Of a DNA stretch of 64,000 nucleotides, positions 22,373 through 33,402 are shown in pieces. The DNA is from Plectosphaerella cucumerina (Eukaryota; Ascomycota; Sordariomycetes; Glomerellales; Plectosphaerellaceae), in contig JAGPXD010000005.1 in assembly GCA_020746995.1 (NCBI GenBank), positions 1,612,001-1,676,000 on the forward strand, read 5' to 3'. Position numbers and translations under genes: made by a program. Each line of letters opens with the position of its first letter. The stretch's first letter is position 1. The notes under the pieces were generated by a model, which was not told the DNA's origin, did not search any database, and worked only from the letters and a program-made list of their open reading frames with translations.

Positions 22373-23668
22373 GGCGGCGGTTGGAAATGTGTGGTATTGG
22401 TTAGGGAAGGGCAAGGGGAAAGGTCAGAGAAAGATGCTTGGAGAGCTTGAGAGGGGAGCTTGAGGGAGCTTGGGAGGACAAGAGAGCTCCGGAAGAGACC
22501 CCGGGCACACCCTTTTCTACCTCTTCACATGTCAGGGGTCGCGAGGTTCCCCCTGAGGGGAACACAGCGGGTGTGAGCATCATCGCGAGCGGACAGATGG
22601 AACCTGCGGCCAGCCGTTCCAAGACCCAAAGTCGCAATGTCGACATCACCACTTTGTCCGTCCATGTGTACCTAACCCCGCGGGGGTTGCGTCGTACGAC
22701 TTCCTTGGCCGTTCCACGGAGGCGTATCTTGTACCCGGCGAGAGAGGGGTCCTCGAGGCAAGCCCGGGGGTCTCGAGTACCTGAAATTCTCGAGAAACTG
22801 CACAGGATCGAAGGTACAGCAAGTCGATGATGTACACGCTGCAGCAAGCGTGGGACTCTCGCGCCGTCTCACTGGACGAGATGGGGCGGTATGTGCAACA
22901 AGGGCCGAACAGTTCGGGATGGCGTGCTCCTTCCGTGCGTTGGTAGCCTGCCGGCACCGGTGAAGGGGGAGGAAAATTGACAAAAGTCGATACCATCATT
23001 GAACGGTATTTTGCATCCGAGCTAACAGGAATAGCATCCTGGACGGCACATTCCGGTTAGAACAAGAAGCTCCCTGGCCTCGCCCTGGCCCCAGAGTCTG
23101 GCGCCACGCCGATGCACGGTTGCAGTCGAGATTCAGGCCCGACGATCGCGGCGAGGCGATTGGCTGCCGGGACGATTTCCGGAGGAAGCTCTCCACGATC
23201 TGGATCTCGGGTGCGGGAGGGTGGGTGGAAAACTCAATTACACGTCGACGCGGTTTCCGGAGGTCGGACGAGTGTGCGCGTCATGGGGTTCTGATGGAAG
23301 CGGCTCGGGTGCAGTGCGACGCGAAAGCACATGACCGGGCCGTTTCCGCGGAGGGGAACCTGGTGTGAGACAGCATGTGTTGTCTCGGCAGGTCTGTGGT
23401 CGACGGGGGTAGATGCTGTGTAGCGTGGAGGAGGTGTGGAGGGGGGGAAGTGGGAAAAGGGGGGAGCTTGAGCTCGGTTGGAGAAAAAGGGGCAAAGTGA
23501 GCGCGGGGTGATGATGCTATGACAACAGCTAGGAGGAGAGCTCTGGAGCTGTGTTGATGTTGCTTCTCTCGATCTACCCAACATTCCATGCCTTGACAAG
23601 AATTCCCATCTTCTTTGGAAAATTGATCAATTATTATCAATTGCACATCCAAGCTACATTTCCCCAAA
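22373..23668. promoter_or_regulatory. shared divergent promoter region, cyclase / O-methyltransferase
   Basis: This 1.3-kb interval separates the divergent cyclase and O-methyltransferase starts. No gene is supported in it. It probably holds both promoters and so could co-regulate the pair. I could not assign a specific operator. Confidence 0.45.
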
Positions 23669-24626
23669 ATGCCAGACTTCGACAAGAACAAGGCCTACGC
23701 CGAGCAGGAGGAAGATGTCTACTTTGACGATGGCCGCGAAATAGAGCTCCTCCATTTCGTCTTCAACAAGCCCGACCTCGACGACCTGCGCGGGTCGCCG
23801 GAAAAGGTCCTCGCCGCTATCGACGAGTATGGCCGCACGAAGAAGTACCTGATGAACGTCGGCGAGGACAAGGGCCGCATCGTCACAGATCTCATCGCCG
23901 AAACGAAGCCCAAGGTCATGGTCAGTACTTTCACCTCAATTCGTTCTCCCACCGTGCTGAACATCAGCAGGTCGAACTCGGCGGCTACGTTGGCTACTCG
24001 ACAATCCTCTTCGGCGACGCCCTCCGTCGAGCCGGCGGAACTCGGCTGTACAGTCTCGAGCGCAACCCCGAGTTCGCAGGTGTCATCACCCTCCTCGCCG
24101 ACCTCGCGGGGTTGAGCGACATCGTCCGCGTCGTCGTCGGCCCCAGCGCAGCCTCATTGAGCCGGCTGCACACGTCCGGCACCCTACCGCACATAGACCT
24201 TCTCTTCCTCGACCACTACAAGCCCGCTTACCTTCCCGATCTCAAGCTCTGCGAGCGCCTGGGGCTGGTGACTCCTGGCTCCGTGCTGGCCGCTGACAAC
24301 GTGATCAAGCCGGGAAACCCGCCATACCTCGCGTACGTGCGCAGCTCTGTCGAGGAGAAGAGAGCTGCGGCGGCGAAGGCAGGTGGCCAGAATGGAGGAG
24401 GGAGCTTCTCGGAGAGAGTCGCGAAGCAGTATGAGAAGAGGGAGGGAGAGGAGAAGCTGGATGAGGATGAGGTTGGGAACCCTGATTTGCGGTACCAGAG
24501 CGAGCTGGTGAACAGCTTTGAGCCGACGGGCATTCCGGTAGGTTTTGAATGTTGCGGTGTTGAGGGCCTTGCTAACATGTGTAGGATGCCGTCGAGATTA
24601 CGAGGTGCATAGGCGTCGAGTCGTAG
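23669..24626 (+). CDS. COMT-type SAM-dependent O-methyltransferase
   Basis: Three exons, 23669..23920, 23971..24537 and 24585..24626 (introns 50 and 47 nt), encode 286 residues. The fold is catechol-O-methyltransferase-like: a helical start (DDGREIELLHFVF), GRIVTDLIAE, the SAM-binding glycine loop VELGGYVGYST formed across the first splice junction, the acidic loop YSLERN, and metal-ligand segments LLFLDHYKPAY and LAADN. An insertion rich in Ala/Gly/Lys/Glu (about 24350-24480) follows. Beside a demethyl-4-deoxygadusol synthase, the expected job is methylation to 4-deoxygadusol. However, this enzyme is of the catechol type, not an obvious copy of the cyanobacterial partner, so the role is inferred from position. 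Confidence 0.85.
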
Positions 24627-25192
24627 GGAGTTGACACGAGGCTCTTGGGGACGGGTAGCACGAAGTGGATGTTTGGGGGAAGAGCCATGTTGCTATGATC
24701 CATCTGGACCAGGCATACACGCTGGCCAGGTAGAGTAGGGCTCTAGCAGTAAGGTAGACATGAATCAGAAGCATGTCTGTCTCACCAGACTCCTCAAAGC
24801 CCTGTCTTGACGTCTGCTCTTTGCGTGCATAGCCGTCATCAGGGGAAGGAGCGAAATAATCTCATTACATGCTGCACTCCAATCGTCTTGATGATGATTC
24901 AATTTCGAACCAGTCTCTATCCAGTATCTCAGTACTCTGGTTCATTTTCATTCGTCGTAAGGAGTGTATGCAGCTCTTCTTCGAGCCTCCCTGATTGTAT
25001 CCAGTCCATGATATGTATGTTGCCGGGGTATCTTCATATGTGCGCCCGGTCTATCCCAAAACCCGTTATCCCAAAAAGACAATCGTCTTCAATTTTTTGT
25101 ACAGTGGTGATTAAAATGATATCGTTTCGAAAAGAGGATGAGGCTGAACAAGTCTTGACCCGGACAAGTTGCCAGGTTATCGACTGGGGCCC
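24627..25192. other. convergent 3' flanks
   Basis: Spacer between the O-methyltransferase (+) and GH17 (-) stop codons. It is AT-richer than the genes. No gene is supported. Confidence 0.5.
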
Positions 25193-26629
25193 TTAAAACA
25201 GGGCGACGGCGAGCATGATGGCCAGGAAGGCGGCGCTGAAGCTCATGGCCGAGGCGCTGCCGGGCTCAACGACCGAGGTGGAGGGCTGCGGGGGCGTCGA
25301 GGAGGTCTCGTTGCTGGTGGGGACAGCCGAAGGGGCGACAGCAGAGGACAGGGTGGTGGGAGGGGGACCGGGAACGATGGGGGTATCGTCCTGGTCGTCA
25401 TCGTCGCCGCCGTTGGTGGAGGTGGGGACAACAACGGTGGTGGTGCTGACGGCGTCGTCGCCGCCAGCGGTGACAGTGGTGGTGGTGGGGGCGGGCTCCT
25501 CATCGTCATCCTCGGTCTGGGTGCTGGTGTTACCGGGAGGGGGAACGACAACGGTGGTGGTGCCGCTGGCAACGGTGGCAGTAGTGGTGGCGGTGGCGGC
25601 GGCGGAGGACGAGCTGGTCGTGGGAACGGCGGCGCACGAGAGGTCGAAGCGGGGGCCAGAGTTGATGTCGGAGCCGATGATGCCGAAGTCAGGGTTGGGC
25701 GAGGTAGGGGCGTAGCGGAGGATGTACCACCACACGTTGGTCTCGCCGAAGAGAGGGCAACCAACGTCCTGCCAGAAGCGCTCGGCGTTCTCCGTGTTGG
25801 CAACGCCCTGGCCGAAGGTGTCGCCGCTCACGGGCCAGCCAGTCTCAGTGACCCAGATGGGCTTGCCACCAGCGGCGGCGCGAGTGCGCTCCATGGCCTT
25901 GTCGAACAGCTCCTTTCCGTTAGAGATGTCGTTGTCGACGGTGTCCTCGAAGTAGGCGAAGCCGTTGAAGCCGAGCCAGTCGGCGGCCTCGATGACGGCC
26001 GAGTTGGACGAGTTGTCAAAGGCGGTCCACGTGTCGACGTGGCTGTGGGGGTTAGCCAATGTCTCAAGATATGTGTCTGGGGATATGTTTGAGACTCACC
26101 CGATGGGGAAGGAGGCAAAGGGAGTGCCGTCGATAGCCTCGCGGACGCGGCCGATGTACTCGACGATGGTCTGGGGGTTGGCGCCAGGGTTGGAGTTGGC
26201 GGCAATGCCGGTGGGTGAGTTACGGTAGAGATCCTCAGAGCCAACCGAGATACCCGCGACAAGGCCCGAGAGCTCATCGCCGTACTGGTCGATGGCACGG
26301 CGGAGGGCGCGCAGCTCGTTCTCGAACTGGGCAGAGCCGGCCGAGGCCCAGATACCGAGCAGCAGCGAGGTGCGGGTGTTAATGGCAGCCTGAATGGCGG
26401 AGATGGGGTCGTCGGTGGTGCCGGCCTGGATCATGGTGTAGAGGCGGGCGCTGGTGAAGTCACCGTTGGTGCCGGCGAGGTTGGCAGCGGCACGGAACTC
26501 GGCCTCGAAGTCCTGCTGGCTCTTGGCGGCGCCGTTTGTGAAGGTGTTGCCGTAGTTGAAGCCCTGGTAGGCGGCGCTGACGGATGACACGGCCGCCATG
26601 AGGGCGGCCAGCGAGTGCTTGGACAGCAT
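25193..26629 (-). CDS. eglC: GPI-type GH17 endo-1,3-beta-glucanase (EglC-like)
   Basis: Two exons, complement(26100..26629) and (25193..26042), with a 57-nt intron (GTGAGT donor), encode 459 residues. Residues 1-19 are a signal peptide. The GH17 TIM barrel covers about residues 20-310. The catalytic acid/base is in GISVGSEDLYR and the nucleophile in WVTETGWP. A C-terminal region of about 130 residues is very rich in Ser/Thr/Val/Pro (runs such as ATTTATVASGTTTVVVPPP) and should be heavily O-glycosylated. The end (SASAMSFSAAFLAIMLAVALF) is a GPI-attachment signal. Such enzymes remodel or cleave beta-1,3-glucan at the wall surface. The length and linker match the EglC group of filamentous fungi. 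Confidence 0.93.
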
Positions 26630-28530
26630 TGTGTGTGTTGTGTGGGTGGAGGGTGATAGCGAGGGTGTGTCCGGGGGACTTTGGGGAAGACTCGCGAGTC
26701 TGACTGTCTGCTGAACGAGGTGCAGAGGATGATGAGTGAGGAGAGAAAGGATGGACAGCAGAGATCAGAGGAGGCGCGCGCCCTTTAGAAGGAAAAAAGC
26801 CGTCTGTTGTGATGGCTAACATCGGGCACCACACCACCACCACAACGCACCTGCAGCTGTACGAGCCTCCTGTGCCTGGAAGTGGCGACCTCGACCCCTC
26901 CTTCCCGCCCATTACGAGGCTTCCTTGGCCTTCCCCCGTGGGCTAACCCCTGACCCCGGCCCGCATCGACCAATGCGGCGTGCGCCGGTGCCAGTGTCCG
27001 GCCGAATCGGGCCTGGCGCGCGGAAGCGAGGAAACAGATGCCGACGCCCATTCGCCGGCCCAGCGGCCGAGCAACTATCGGTCCCGCTGGCCCACTGTCC
27101 TAGCAGTGGTTGCAGTGCTTGGAGCGGCGGAGAATCTTCTGGGCCAGCGCTTCCACGAAACGTCATTCAGGCACCGCCGGCTTGCAGACTTTTCTGTGAC
27201 GGTTCTGGTTAGCTTTGGGAAAAGAAACTTGCATGTTTGAAGGGGAGCATTGAAAAATCACGACAGCTGTGATTGCAGGACGACATGCTTCCTCACCATG
27301 TAAGCTGTTCGTAAACTCCTCAAGGTGCTGAGTGAGGGAGGGCTGATGATGATGTGACGAGCAATACGAAGACCAGCATCTGCGAGTGTCGTCATGCGTG
27401 GAGCTCTAGCGCCGTACGCCTGCAACTGCAACCCCAGCTTCTTGGACCCAGCTTGCCAGCTCCAGCCGAGCAAGCAACAAAGCTCGACCAAGGCCGAGGT
27501 CGACTTTCTGTGAACGGACGCCTAGATTCTGCCAAGAGGACGGCATCTTAGTGGCGAAGTCGTGGTCTGATCTGAACAGACCCTTTCTCCGCTCTATTGT
27601 CGGCCCAGACCAGAGGCCTCTCGCTGGATAACAAGCTGACCAAGCTCAACATCTGCGGACAGGTCATGTGCTGGCAGTCATGCGTGAGTTGTCTGTGGGG
27701 AGACTGGCCCTGAAGACCTGAACGGCCTCGCCGTATGCAGGTACTGGAGCCACTGCGGGCAGGTTAAAAATGGCATCCCCCTTGCTGCTGCATCCCTGCA
27801 CATCACGCAACCTCCGCGCCGGGGTCTCCCGCGGTCCCTGTCCACTCCCCCAGGAACCCCTGCCTGATGACGGTGTTCCGTTGTCGAGCAACAAGATCGG
27901 ACTTCCACCCATGAACTTGGACACTCCGGACTCAAAGGTACCCCGGCCTTGCTCGGGTGACCAGTGTTCTTGCTTGAATAAGTTGGATTCAACATGGAAT
28001 TTTTGACCTTGGAGACCGGCAGAACATCATGACTACAAAGATGATGGCCTACCGCTCATATAAAAAGCCCCAACCAGCTACATCACTAAGAATTGTTTCT
28101 CGCTAAGCAATGCCAGTTCAAACCTGGCTCTCTCCCTCCTTTGTCCGGCTCAATGCCCCTCAAATCTTTCCCCTGTCTCTTTGAAGACGATGGCGACGCC
28201 TTAATCAGCGGCTGGGAGCTGGATTTTGAGGTGAACTTGAAGCCATCACGAGAGTGCCACGATGACAACGTCTCGATGTCACTACAAATTATCGCTCCTG
28301 CCAATTTAACCACTTCCGTAAATCATCACGATAGACACGTCTTTCAAGTCAATCAAGTTCATTCGTGGCATAAGCGCCCCCGGCCTATTCATAGGCCTCT
28401 AGGCCCCCTGGACCAGCAAAAAAGCACACAATCATCATCCGCCCCCCACAACAGGTCCGCTGCAAACAAACAAACAAACTCCCCCCCCAAAAGCAAAACT
28501 TCTTCTCCCCGACGACACGCAGAGCCACCC
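26630..28530. other. intergenic; GH17 promoter and MYND-gene 3' flank
   Basis: No gene is supported. Pyrimidine-rich sequence just upstream of the GH17 start fits its leader. A plus-strand TATAAAAA at 28059-28066 precedes an open frame from 28153 that soon runs antisense into the MYND gene; I do not call it a gene. Confidence 0.5.
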
Positions 28531-30548
28531 TCAAAGGCGGCGATCAACAACCTCGCGCACCCGCTCCTGGACGCCGTGCCTCTGCATGTCGTCGAGAATG
28601 TACTTCTCCATCGAGCGCTCCTCGCTCACCCACGGCAGGTTCTCGTTGTAGTCGGCCTTCTCGGCCGCCCTCTCGGCATTGACGCCGCAGTTGCCCTCAA
28701 GGGCGCGCTGCAGGCACGCCTCCTTGTGCCGACGCATGAGGACGGCCTGGTCGAGCTCGGTCTCGTCGACGCCGAGCCAGCAGCCGGTGCCCTCGTGGTC
28801 GAAGATGCTCTCCGACTCGTGGGCCTCCTCAAACTCCCACGGGCTCTCGTCATCGTCCGCGCCCCAGAGCGTCTTCCACGCCGCCCAGAACATGGCGAAG
28901 CCCTCGCGGTCGATGGGCAGGCCCTTGAAGTCGGGCCTGGGCAGGCCCAGCACATCGGCAACCCAAGCCGCCTCCATCATCTGGGCAGGGATCACGTCGG
29001 CAACATTGGGCCCGGCCATGGTGACGTAATCCTCGACCAGGCTCTCCCAGGCGCAGAAGGCCTTGAAATGCAGGATGGGGATGGCGGCACCCGAGCCGTG
29101 GACGACGGTGCTGCTGTTGACGCTGACGAGATGGCGGACGTACTTGAAGTACGGCTCGCCGTATCCGACGGTCTCGTCCCAGTTGTTCTTCACCTCGAGG
29201 AACGACGACGCGTGGCGGGCGTCCCAGGGGGCGAGGCCCGGCGCCTCGGGGGACTGGTCCGGCATCTCGTCGCGGCTGGGAGTCTTGACCCAGTAGCGGA
29301 GGCCGAGGCGGAAGGCAGAGTACGAGGGGCGGTACGTCTGCCGGATCGCGTAGGGCATGGCGACCATCACCTCTTCGGTGGCCTGCTCGGGGGTAACGCC
29401 GATGCTGGGGGAAAGTCAGTAAGATGACGAGTCCAAGCAGGGAACTCAGATGTGACTTACGACTTGAGGTTGGCGTCGGTGATCTTGTGGGACCGAATGG
29501 CCGGGATGAGACGCATCGGGCGAGTCTTGGCAAAGTGCTCGGTTTCGACGACGACAGGGTTGTAGGGACTCTGCAAGAAGTGGTCGAAGGTGTGGCGGGC
29601 ATCGCGGAAAGTCATGTCCTGAATCTTGACGATATCGGTACCGTTGCGGGACTGGAAGGCAAAGGCCACAACGTGAGCGTAGACGGGCGTGATGTGGCCG
29701 GCAGGACCGAGTGAGGCAATGGCCTTGTTGAGCCACTGCTTCTTGCGGACGGGGTTGCTGTTGGGGATGAACTCATCCTTGCAGGGGGCGTAATGGACAT
29801 TGATGCCATGGCCGATGGGCGGGAGTCCGATGCTGTAGTTGACAGACTTGAGGTACATGAAGTATTTAGAGTGGTGCTCCATCAGATAGTTCGCGAGTTT
29901 GACGTCCTTGATCTCGAGAATCGCGCTGTCGGCAGTGGTGCGAGGCCTGGCCCAGCCGAACTCGGGAGCGGGCTTGTCCTGGGAGAAGATGAGAACGCGA
30001 ACGTGATGCTTGGTCGGGCGATCTCTGTCCTTGCAGTCCTTGGCGAAGCTCTTGCAGATGAGCTTGTGAGCGTTCTTGTCAAGGTCGAGGCAGTCTTGAG
30101 AGCAGTAGCGGGCCTGAATGCAGTCGGGGCACTGGATCTTGCTTATGGCCGGGCACATGATGCAGAGCATCTTGACGCTCTCGTCGGTCTTGAAGGAGGC
30201 TTTGACAGCAGGGCGGCATGCAATGTGCTGGAAAGTGCCGCGAGGGGGCTCATGCTTGCAGTGCTCGGACTGGGGAGAGTCCTGGGGCTCCTCAGGCTTC
30301 TCAGTCTTGATGACCTTCTCCTGGTTGGTGGATTGCTCGGACTTTGTAGACTTCCCGTTCTTATCGTCGGCTTGAGGCTTCAGCTCTGGGTCATTGCAGT
30401 GAAAGACCGATATACCTTCTGTACCTCTCTCAGTAGGCATTAGGCCGACGATGATGCGCGCGACGCCATCGACCATGGGGGTGTCGACGGGAAGGCCGCC
30501 GGCGAGGGCTTGATGATGAGCCATCGTGTGAGTGAAGTGGTTCTTCAA
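28531..30548 (-). CDS. MYND-type zinc finger protein
   Basis: Two exons, complement(29461..30548) and (28531..29404), with a 56-nt intron (GTAAGT donor), encode 653 residues. The MYND finger (about 30065-30175) has the full zinc-ligand set: CIMC, CPDC, RYCSQDC and HKLIC. MYND fingers mediate protein-protein contacts. The region before it is Lys/Glu/Ser-rich and probably disordered. The long part after it has no domain I recognise, although it looks globular (KSVNYSIGLPPIGHG, WLGVDETELDQAV). An in-frame second ATG at 30524 (MAHHQALAGG) is an equally good start and would give 645 residues. A 17-nt minisatellite lies 26 nt upstream of the first ATG, inside the promoter or leader. Confidence 0.85.
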
Positions 30549-30573
30549 ATGAAGATTTCAGGTGAGAAGAGAG

Positions 30574-30675
30574 GATTGGTCGCTGATGAGGATTGGTTGC
30601 TGATGAGGGCTGGTCGCTGATGAAGACTGGTCGCTGATGAGGACTGGTCGCTGATGAGGCTTGGTCGCTGAAGAA
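30574..30675. repeat. 17-nt minisatellite, six units
   Basis: Six head-to-tail 17-nt units with consensus GACTGGTCGCTGATGAG start at 30574, 30591, 30608, 30625, 30642 and 30659. Units four and five are identical and the others differ at one to three positions. The unit length is not a multiple of three, so it does not encode a repeated peptide. Confidence 0.92.
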
Positions 30676-30742
30676 GATAGTCCACGCCAGCTGCTTGACT
30701 GGGACGGGACGATGATCTGAAGAGGGAATGGGTCGGCAAGGG

Positions 30743-30841
30743 AGATGGACCAAGTCAGATGTTTGACAAGGATGAGGTGATGGTCTCTCAGAGAGGACTG
30801 TTTGCCGAAGCAGATGGACCAAGTCAGATGTTTGACAAGGA
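30743..30841. repeat. 30-nt direct repeat, 69 nt apart
   Basis: A 30-nt segment beginning AGATGGACCAAGTCAGATG occurs identically at 30743-30772 and 30812-30841. Further degenerate relatives follow near 30867 and 30930, so the whole upstream region appears built from duplicated pieces. Confidence 0.8.
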
Positions 30842-31712
30842 CGAGCTGATAATCAGGCGCTGAGAATAGACCAGGTTGGACGTTTGACGTGATCGAGGCG
30901 ATGATCTGAAAGGGAAAATGGATCGCCGAGGACGATGATCAGGTCGAATGTGTGATGTGACCCAGGTGACGATCTGAAGAGGGAAATCAACTAGACCAGA
31001 GGATGAATCAAAGAATCTGCTGAGCAGAAAAAGAAGACTGGGAGTATCGGATGCAGAAAGAACACCAGACCAGAGAAGACGAGGCCGTGGTGGCGAACTC
31101 CAGAGGGTGGTGAGGCTGGAAGGGTGAGGAGAGAAAGAAAAACGGGAGAGGGACAGCAACACTGGGGGGATTTTGTTGAAAATCACTCTGTGCGCACGAC
31201 GCGTCGCCTGATATACACGGTTCAGACGCGTCGCCTCAGATCTGGGATAGAGCGCCAGGCCATTCACGGGAATATCAGGCGAGGATGGGCAAAAGGGGCA
31301 GGCACGAATTCACACACGGGTTCGCACTGTACGGGCAGAACGTGACCACAGGTCTTGGGGGGTAGGCCTGTGAATGGAAGGAGGCTTAGACGATAAGACG
31401 ATAAGGTGAGAACAGTGTTGGTCTGCACGGAGTCGTGAATGACCCTTCTAAGGGCTTGGAGGGCAAAGAAGGGGCTTACAGGCATGATACATTCAAAGGG
31501 TGCTTTGAGGTAATACGTGACAGAGTAGGAGAGTTTTCTCCGAGTCTCCGAGCCAGCTGAGATTATTCGGCACGCCGAAAACTACACCGAGAACGTCCTT
31601 ATCAACTCCGAGGGCTGGAATTGAGAATGCCAATCCAAGCATAGACACCTCCACATGGAAACATGGACTCTTTTTCAGTCTCATCTCGTACAACTAGCAT
31701 TCTGCCCCCTCT

Positions 31713-32605
31713 CTACCCAATCTTGATCCCTCCACCACTAGCACTGACAACACAACCCGTAATCCACCTCGCATCAGCACCACACAACAGCCCAATAACA
31801 TCAGCCACATCCTCCGGCTGTCCAAACCTCGGAATACTCTGCGGCGGGAAAAACTCATCCTGGAACTTCTTGACCGCCTCCGGCCCACAATCAACCACCG
31901 CATCCGTCTCCGTAAGCCCAACCGCCACAGAATTCGCCGTCGTCCCCTTCATAAACTCATACTCCGGGTTCTTCCCCCCAAACGCCTGCGCCCAGGTCCG
32001 ACACAGCGATTCTCCCGCAGACTTGCCGGCGGCGTACATCAGCTGTCCGTCCCAGGGCTGCCGGGCCCGGATGGAGGAGAGGTAGATGATGCGGCTGTCG
32101 GGGCGGAAGCTGCGCCTGCGCACGAGTTCTTCGACGATGAGGACGGGGGTTTGGATGTTGCCGAGGAGGCTGTGAGAGATTTCGGCGGCGGTCATGGCGC
32201 CGATTGTGCCGGGCATGGGGTCGCACTGGGGGTGTCAGAGGATGCTTTTGGGATACGAGGAGAGAAACGTACTGCGCTGTTGATGAAGATGTCTACTTTC
32301 CCGCCGTGGTGCTGGTCGATGGCGTTGGCGATGGTGGTGGCGCAATCTGGGGAGAAGATGTCGGCCACGAGGCCTGTGATGGTCTGGTCTGAGGGCCGCT
32401 CGCGCGATGTGGCTTGGTAGACGTCGCTGGTGACCTGGGCGTCGAGTTCGGCCAGAAGTGCGAGCCCGGCGTCTTTTGTGCAGGTGCCTAGAATTGAACA
32501 TCCTCGAGATGCGAGGTTGAAGGCCACGGCGCGTCCGATGCCACGAGAGGCGCCGCTGATGACGGCAACCTTGCCGATGAGGTCTAATTCTCTGGCACGA
32601 GGCAT
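31713..32605 (-). CDS. short-chain dehydrogenase/reductase, FabG-like
   Basis: Two exons, complement(32273..32605) and (31713..32225), with a 47-nt intron (GTACGT donor), encode 281 residues. The Rossmann cofactor loop is GASRGIG (near residue 17). The usual NNAG is INSA here, just before the splice site. The active-site pair is MYAAGKS (Tyr/Lys), and YLSSI carries the catalytic Ser. The C-terminal PRFGQPEDVADVIGLLCG and WITGCVVSASGG are the standard FabG-like end. It is expected to be an NAD(P)H-dependent oxidoreductase of unknown substrate. It is not close to the SDR at 19.7 kb. Confidence 0.88.
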
Positions 32606-33402
32606 GGCGTCTTGTATTGATGTTTCCCGGTGTGTTCTGTGCTTATTCGTCTCAGAGAGGATGTCGCTGTTGATAGCAGAGGTCTGGGGAGATGAGATGT
32701 CGTTGTCGAGGGAAAGACATGTCGTCGCTCAGCCCCTCAGTTTTAAACTTGAACCCCGCGCTAGATCGACCTCGGCAAGGTTCCACAGCTGCCAACTTTC
32801 TGTGCATGTCTTCCCCAATGTGGCGTCTAGGTCTGGCCTGGCAGTAGACAGCAAACACCATGATCCTCTTTTTCGAGGAATTGAAGACGAAGAGTCACAC
32901 CGAGCAGGGTCTGTGGGGTCGATCATTGGAAGCGGGGATCGAATTCAGGGGTAAATCGACATGGTCACCATTCGTGCACGGACTCTGTCTGCTTCTCCGA
33001 CCACCAACTGCTGTCCTCCCCTCCATCACATCGACCGAAGATCTAGGTCTGGGGAACCTTCAACAAGAATTGAAGGAAACCATGTCTATCCGTCTGCGTA
33101 ATACTAGCATTGTCAGTTCATCTTTCTTTTAGTAAAGATCATCTTGCCAAGTCGGACCTGATTGGGCCCCGAAACCGAAACCGAGAGGGCCATCACCACT
33201 GCAACACTGGGATTGTACCCTGCGAGTGCAATATGACAGACCACTCTAGTCTCTTGAGAATAGACTACATACCCTCGTCTTATCATATCTAAAGAGTTCT
33301 CATGATACCTATAAAGGCCATGTTCGCTACAGTGATCTTACCCATATCTCCCCCAGCCGTGGCCTCAACCTCCCGTCGCCTTCCAACTCCAACGTTGCCA
33401 AC
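32606..33402. other. divergent intergenic region, SDR / kelch gene
   Basis: No gene is supported; open frames are short and featureless. It should hold the promoters of the SDR (-) and the kelch gene (+). Confidence 0.5.
33310..33317 (+). promoter_or_regulatory. TATA box (TATAAAGG) of the kelch gene
   Basis: TATAAAGG lies about 90 nt upstream of the kelch start codon, a normal spacing for fungal TATA promoters. Confidence 0.5.

Larger units (their letters stand above)
30549..31712. promoter_or_regulatory. repeat-rich upstream region of the MYND gene
   Basis: No gene is supported. The half next to the MYND start is full of short direct repeats related to GATGAGGACTGGTCG and GACCAAGTCAGATG. 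The far half is the 3' flank of the FabG-type SDR gene. Confidence 0.45.

Noticed and set aside
28153..29427. Plus-strand open frame after a TATAAAAA at 28059
   Set aside because: Its last 900 nt are antisense to MYND exon 2 and its first 120 residues show no domain; a small separate gene at 28.1-28.4 kb is possible but unsupported.
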